A DNA stretch of 8,230 bases from positions 1 to 8,230 of the forward strand of contig JAODNF010000437.1 in assembly GCA_025464915.1 (NCBI GenBank), given 5' to 3'. Under the pieces are notes generated by a model. That model did no database searches. It had not been told where the DNA came from and worked only from the letters and a program-made list of their open reading frames with translations. This document shows, piece by piece, positions 5,953-8,230 of this stretch (positions are counted from its first letter, which is position 1; the number at the start of each line of letters is the position of its first letter). The position numbers were made by a program, and so were the translations under genes. The stretch is from Frankiales bacterium (GTDB taxonomy: Bacteria > Actinomycetota > Actinomycetes > Mycobacteriales > SCTD01).

Positions 5953-6714
5953 CCAGCGACGGGCCGCGTCCTCGAAGGGGCGGAGCGTGACGCCGAAGTG
6001 CTCCGGCGCCCGGTCGGCGAAGGCGATGGCGTCGCGGCGGGTCATGTCCTCCTGCTCCTGCAGGTAGCCCAGCGTCACGCGGACGCCCTTGCGCGGGTAC
6101 GAGGCGAGGGTGCGGGCCATGTCGAGGGCCGCGGTCTCCAGCGCGTCGTCATCGACCACCCGGTGCACCAGCCCGATGCGCGCCGCCTCCTCGCCGTCGA
6201 CCTCGGCCGACAGCAGCATCAGCTCCTTGGCCTTGTCGAGGCCGACGAGCCGTGCCATCCGCGCGGCCGCGCCCCAGGCGCCGAGACCGAGGCCCGTGCG
6301 CTTGAGGTGCCAGTCGGAGAGCCGCGCCGAGCGCCCGGCGACCCGGAGGTCACAGGCCAGCACCAGCTCGAGCGCCCCGGTCGTGCAGGTGCCGCCGATC
6401 GCAGCGATCGACGGGACGAGCAGGTCATCGATCCGCTGCACCAGCTCGGCCGGGTCGTGCCGACGGTGCACGGGTCCGGCCAGCGCCTCCTTCAGGTCGA
6501 CACCGGCGCTGAACCACGGAAGGCCGTCCGGGCGCGGCGCGCCCGTCAGGACCCAGGCCCGGACCTGCTGGTCGCGCTCGAGGTCGGCCACGACGTCGCC
6601 GAGCTCGTCGAGCAGCTGACCGTTGAGGGCGTTGGCCACCGCCGGGCGGGACAAGGTCACCCGGACGACGTGCTCGGCAGGCCGGTCCAGGGCGAGGCAC
6701 TCGGGCACCGCCAC
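5932..6714 (-). CDS. Crotonase C (enoyl-CoA hydratase/isomerase family)
   Basis: A 260-residue product from a GTG at 6714, three bases after the stop of the thioesterase gene on the same strand; no strong ribosome binding site is visible, so coupling to upstream translation is likely. Marks: LSRPAVANALN (21-31), first oxyanion-hole region PWFSAGVDL (66-74), second VPSIAAIGGTCTTGALELVL (100-119). Glu116 aligns with catalytic Glu144 of rat hydratase and is kept. The Glu164 position falls on or next to His136 in SDWHLKRTGLG, so the second glutamate appears absent. The first loop has PAVANALN rather than the PDKLNAF of crotonases A and B, and overall similarity to them looks low, so this is a separate subfamily rather than a recent duplicate. 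Likely substrate is an acyl-CoA; hydratase, isomerase or hydrolase all remain possible. Its 3' end overlaps that of crotonase B by 21 bases. Confidence 0.9.
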   Translation of the reverse strand: MAVPECLALDRPAEHVVRVTLSRPAVANALNGQLLDELGDVVADLERDQQVRAWVLTGAPRPDGLPWFSAGVDLKEALAGPVHRRHDPAELVQRIDDLLVPSIAAIGGTCTTGALELVLACDLRVAGRSARLSDWHLKRTGLGLGAWGAAARMARLVGLDKAKELMLLSAEVDGEEAARIGLVHRVVDDDALETAALDMARTLASYPRKGVRVTLGYLQEQEDMTRRDAIAFADRAPEHFGVTLRPFEDAARRWSGEAGG

Positions 6715-6717
6715 GGT

Positions 6718-7326
6718 CTAGGGCTGTCCCGGCCGGAGCGCCACGAACAGGCCCTCGGCCTCCGCGCACAGCACCTCGCAGTCGAGGAGCCGGCAGCGAA
6801 ACCAGCGCTTGCGCCCGTCCTCGCGGTCGAGCTGAGCGGCGAACGACAGCTCCCGGCCGATCGGCGTGATCGAGCGGTAGTCCGTGTGCAGGTACGCCGT
6901 GCGGGATCGGGGACCCGTGGTGTTGGCGAGCCGGCCGAGCACCTCGTCGAAGAAGAGCGGGATCGAGCCGCCGTGCGCGGCGCCGTTGCCACCCAAGTAG
7001 AAGCGGCCGAACGTCACCCGTCCCCGGACCGACGTCCCCACAGCCTCATCGACGTAGACCACAGGGGACATCGTCTGCCCGCGTCCGGGCACGTCGTGCC
7101 GGTGACCGGTGACCTGCTCCCGCTCGGGGACCTGATGGGCCGCGAGCGCTGCAGCCGCAGCAGCGACGTGGTCCGCCGCCGCTGCCAGCACCTCGACCGG
7201 CGCCGAGGCGCCGGTCAGCAGGTCCTGGTAGCGGCGCGTCTCCGCGACCAGTCGAGCGTGCTCGTCGCCAGGGGGGACCTCCTGCGTCGAGGAGTCCCAG
7301 GACAAGCGGTTGTCGACGGCCGTCAT
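6718..7326 (-). CDS. PaaI-family hot-dog thioesterase
   Basis: From the ATG at 7326 the protein has 202 residues. The C-terminal two thirds is a single hot-dog domain of the 4HBT/PaaI type: GNGAAHGGSIPLFFDEVLGR (113-132) contains the family's N-x-x-x-HGG motif (Asn114, His118-Gly-Gly) and the acidic pair Asp127-Glu128, followed by TAYLHTDYRSITPIG (143-157). Such enzymes hydrolyse acyl-CoA thioesters, often rescuing CoA from dead-end or aromatic intermediates. The first 85 residues are an Ala-rich, probably helical extension (VEVLAAAADHVAAAAAALAA around 44-63), making it longer than a minimal PaaI protein of about 140 residues. An in-frame ATG at 7383 would add 19 residues but lies upstream of the promoter elements found here, so 7326 is preferred; no ribosome binding site precedes it. 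It is the first gene of an operon with crotonase C and is divergent from the amidohydrolase. Confidence 0.87.
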   Translation of the reverse strand: MTAVDNRLSWDSSTQEVPPGDEHARLVAETRRYQDLLTGASAPVEVLAAAADHVAAAAAALAAHQVPEREQVTGHRHDVPGRGQTMSPVVYVDEAVGTSVRGRVTFGRFYLGGNGAAHGGSIPLFFDEVLGRLANTTGPRSRTAYLHTDYRSITPIGRELSFAAQLDREDGRKRWFRCRLLDCEVLCAEAEGLFVALRPGQP

Positions 7327-7332
7327 GGGCCT

Positions 7333-7361
7333 ACTGTGAGTGCATCTGACATTCGCGTCAA
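7333..7361 (-). promoter_or_regulatory. Promoter of the thioesterase-crotonase C operon, predicted leaderless
   Basis: On the minus strand a -35 element TTGACG (7356-7361) and a weak -10, CACAGT (7333-7338), are separated by 17 bases. Seven bases past the -10 end is 7326, the A of the thioesterase ATG, predicting an mRNA without leader. The absence of a ribosome binding site agrees. Confidence 0.45.
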
Positions 7362-7382
7362 GTATTCTTGACATCGACGTCA
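7347..7382. promoter_or_regulatory. Tandem TGAC-N6-GTCA elements, candidate double operator
   Basis: TGACATTCGCGTCA (7347-7360) and TGACATCGACGTCA (7369-7382) match at 11 of 14 positions. Each is an inverted repeat of TGAC with a 6-base centre, and their starts are 22 bases apart, about two helical turns. They cover the -35 elements of both divergent promoters. The facing inner half-sites form a third inverted repeat, GTCAAGTATTCTTGAC (7357-7372). The layout fits two dimers of a TetR- or GntR-type repressor, which is inference; no regulator gene is in the window. Confidence 0.5.
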
Positions 7383-7396
7383 TGTTGGCGGATCGT
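7368..7396 (+). promoter_or_regulatory. Promoter of the amidohydrolase gene
   Basis: A consensus -35, TTGACA (7368-7373), is followed after 17 bases by a poor -10, GATCGT (7391-7396). Transcription would start near 7403 and give a 25-base leader containing GGAGG. The -35 lies back to back with that of the opposite promoter. Confidence 0.4.
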
Positions 7397-7416
7397 GAGC
7401 ACGAGACCCCACAGAC

Positions 7417-7421
7417 GGAGG
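7417..7421 (+). promoter_or_regulatory. Ribosome binding site of the amidohydrolase gene
   Basis: GGAGG lies 6 bases upstream of the ATG at 7428. It decides the start, because the nearer ATG at 7423 runs into a stop after one further codon. Confidence 0.8.
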
Positions 7422-7427
7422 CATGGC

Positions 7428-8230
7428 ATGACCAAGATCTGGGCCAACTCGGGCGACTCCCACTTCCTCGAGCCGGAGGACCTGTGGTCCGCCAACCTGC
7501 CGAAGCGGCTCGCTGACCTGGTGCCCCGCTCGGAGCGCGACCCCGACGGTGAGTGGGAGACAGTGCACATCGACGGGCAGTCCTTCCGCCGCAAGCTCCC
7601 CAGCGCCGCCGCTCAGGCCTTCGTCGAGGCGAGTCACCGGCCGCCGGGCGCCCGGGACGCCGTCGCGAGGCTCAAGGACCTCGACGAGGAGGGCATCTGG
7701 GGCGAGGTCGTGTTCCCGTCCCTGGGCCTGTGGAGCTCGAGCTTCCGCACGCCCGAGGTGCTGCGCGAGGCGCTCAAGGTCAGCAACGACTGGGCCGTGG
7801 ACAAGATCATGAAGGTCAGCCCGCGGCTGGTGCCCACGGCGCAGGTGAGCACGCTCGACATCGGGGACGCCGTCTCCGAGCTGCAGCGCGCCGCCGGCCT
7901 CGGCTACCGGGCGGTGTTCATGCCGACGACGCCGCACCCGATGCAGGCCGACTACAACCGCGACGACTGGGAGCCCTTCTGGGCCGCCGCAGAGGAGGCC
8001 AACATGGTGCTGGCGTTCCACATCGGCACCGACCCGGTCGACCTCGGCTCGGGCCAGAGCATCGGCGTGGCCTACAAGGGTCCCGGCGGCGCGATCCTCA
8101 ACTACACGGAGACCACGTTCTCCGGGCAGCGGGCGACGATGAAGCTCGTCGCCTCAGGTGCCCTCGACCGGCACCCCGACCTCAAGGTCCTGGTGTCCGA
8201 GGGCGGCGCCACCTGGGTCCCCTTCCTCGG
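7428..8230 (+). CDS. Amidohydrolase family (Amidohydro_2) metal-dependent hydrolase or decarboxylase, 3' truncated
   Basis: The frame stays open from the ATG at 7428 to the window end: 267 complete codons, probably two thirds or more of the gene. The N-terminus SGDSHFLEPEDLW (8-20) is the D-x-H-x-x-E-P form of the metal-binding strand found in PF04909 proteins, in place of the H-x-H of classical amidohydrolases. Further marks are LDEEGIWGEVVFPSLGLW (85-102), GYRAVFMPTTPHP (159-171), the strand LAFHIGT with His198 as a likely metal ligand, and RHPDLKVLVSEGGATWVPF (249-266), which contains the conserved Glu/Gly-Ala-x-W-x-P block; the final metal-binding Asp would follow beyond the window. Relatives include ACMSD and gamma-resorcylate decarboxylase as well as hydrolases, so the reaction could be decarboxylation, C-C or C-N hydrolysis. 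It is divergent from the thioesterase operon, with which it probably shares control. It may begin a further operon beyond the window. Confidence 0.88.
   Translation, partial: MTKIWANSGDSHFLEPEDLWSANLPKRLADLVPRSERDPDGEWETVHIDGQSFRRKLPSAAAQAFVEASHRPPGARDAVARLKDLDEEGIWGEVVFPSLGLWSSSFRTPEVLREALKVSNDWAVDKIMKVSPRLVPTAQVSTLDIGDAVSELQRAAGLGYRAVFMPTTPHPMQADYNRDDWEPFWAAAEEANMVLAFHIGTDPVDLGSGQSIGVAYKGPGGAILNYTETTFSGQRATMKLVASGALDRHPDLKVLVSEGGATWVPFL

Noticed and set aside
5998..7371. Plus-strand open frame (457 codons) opposite crotonase C and the thioesterase
   Set aside because: It spans two well-supported minus-strand genes and shows no domain motif of its own; its His/Arg/Gly-rich composition is that of an antisense shadow.

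Overview
The window is very GC-rich DNA that looks actinobacterial. Supporting signs are GTG starts, candidate leaderless promoters, a luciferase-like oxidoreductase of the F420 type, and a surface protein ending in LAATG, which fits the LAxTG signal of class E sortases. The genus cannot be named from this sequence. Most genes are acyl-CoA or carboxylic-acid catabolism types, so this reads as part of a degradation gene cluster. The substrate is not evident, and no regulator, CoA ligase, transporter, RNA gene, mobile element or CRISPR array is visible.

Layout from left to right. (1) 1-1133, plus strand: the C-terminal end of an acyl-CoA dehydrogenase, overlapped by one base with crotonase-family gene A. 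(2) 1149-2771, minus strand: a secreted protein with Asp-box (BNR) repeats and a cell-wall sorting signal; it does not obviously belong to the metabolic theme. (3) 2845-3807, minus strand: a luciferase-like, probably F420-dependent oxidoreductase. (4) 3857-5952, plus strand: a two-domain MaoC/FAS1-like dehydratase homologue, coupled by a GTGA overlap to crotonase B. (5) 5932-7326, minus strand: a PaaI-type hot-dog thioesterase followed 3 bases later by crotonase C. Crotonase C overlaps the end of crotonase B tail to tail by 21 bases. (6) From 7428, plus strand: an amidohydrolase of the Amidohydro_2 type, cut off by the window end.

The genes can be read together as a beta-oxidation-like toolkit: dehydrogenation (acyl-CoA dehydrogenase), hydration, isomerisation or C-C/thioester chemistry (three crotonases and the double hot-dog protein), CoA release (thioesterase), redox or ring modification (F420-type enzyme) and hydrolysis or decarboxylation (amidohydrolase). 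That pathway reading is inference. All three crotonases lack at least one of the two catalytic glutamates of classical enoyl-CoA hydratase, and A and B lack both, so simple hydratase labels are doubtful.

The densest regulatory signals are in the two divergent intergenic regions, 3808-3856 and 7327-7427. The first has a perfect 12-base palindrome. The second has two TGAC-N6-GTCA elements spaced 22 bases apart and back-to-back TTGAC -35 elements. In both, one gene starts exactly where transcription is predicted to begin, which suggests leaderless mRNAs. I found no clear sign of a wholly new system. The regulatory architecture and the atypical crotonase and dehydratase active sites deserve the second look.
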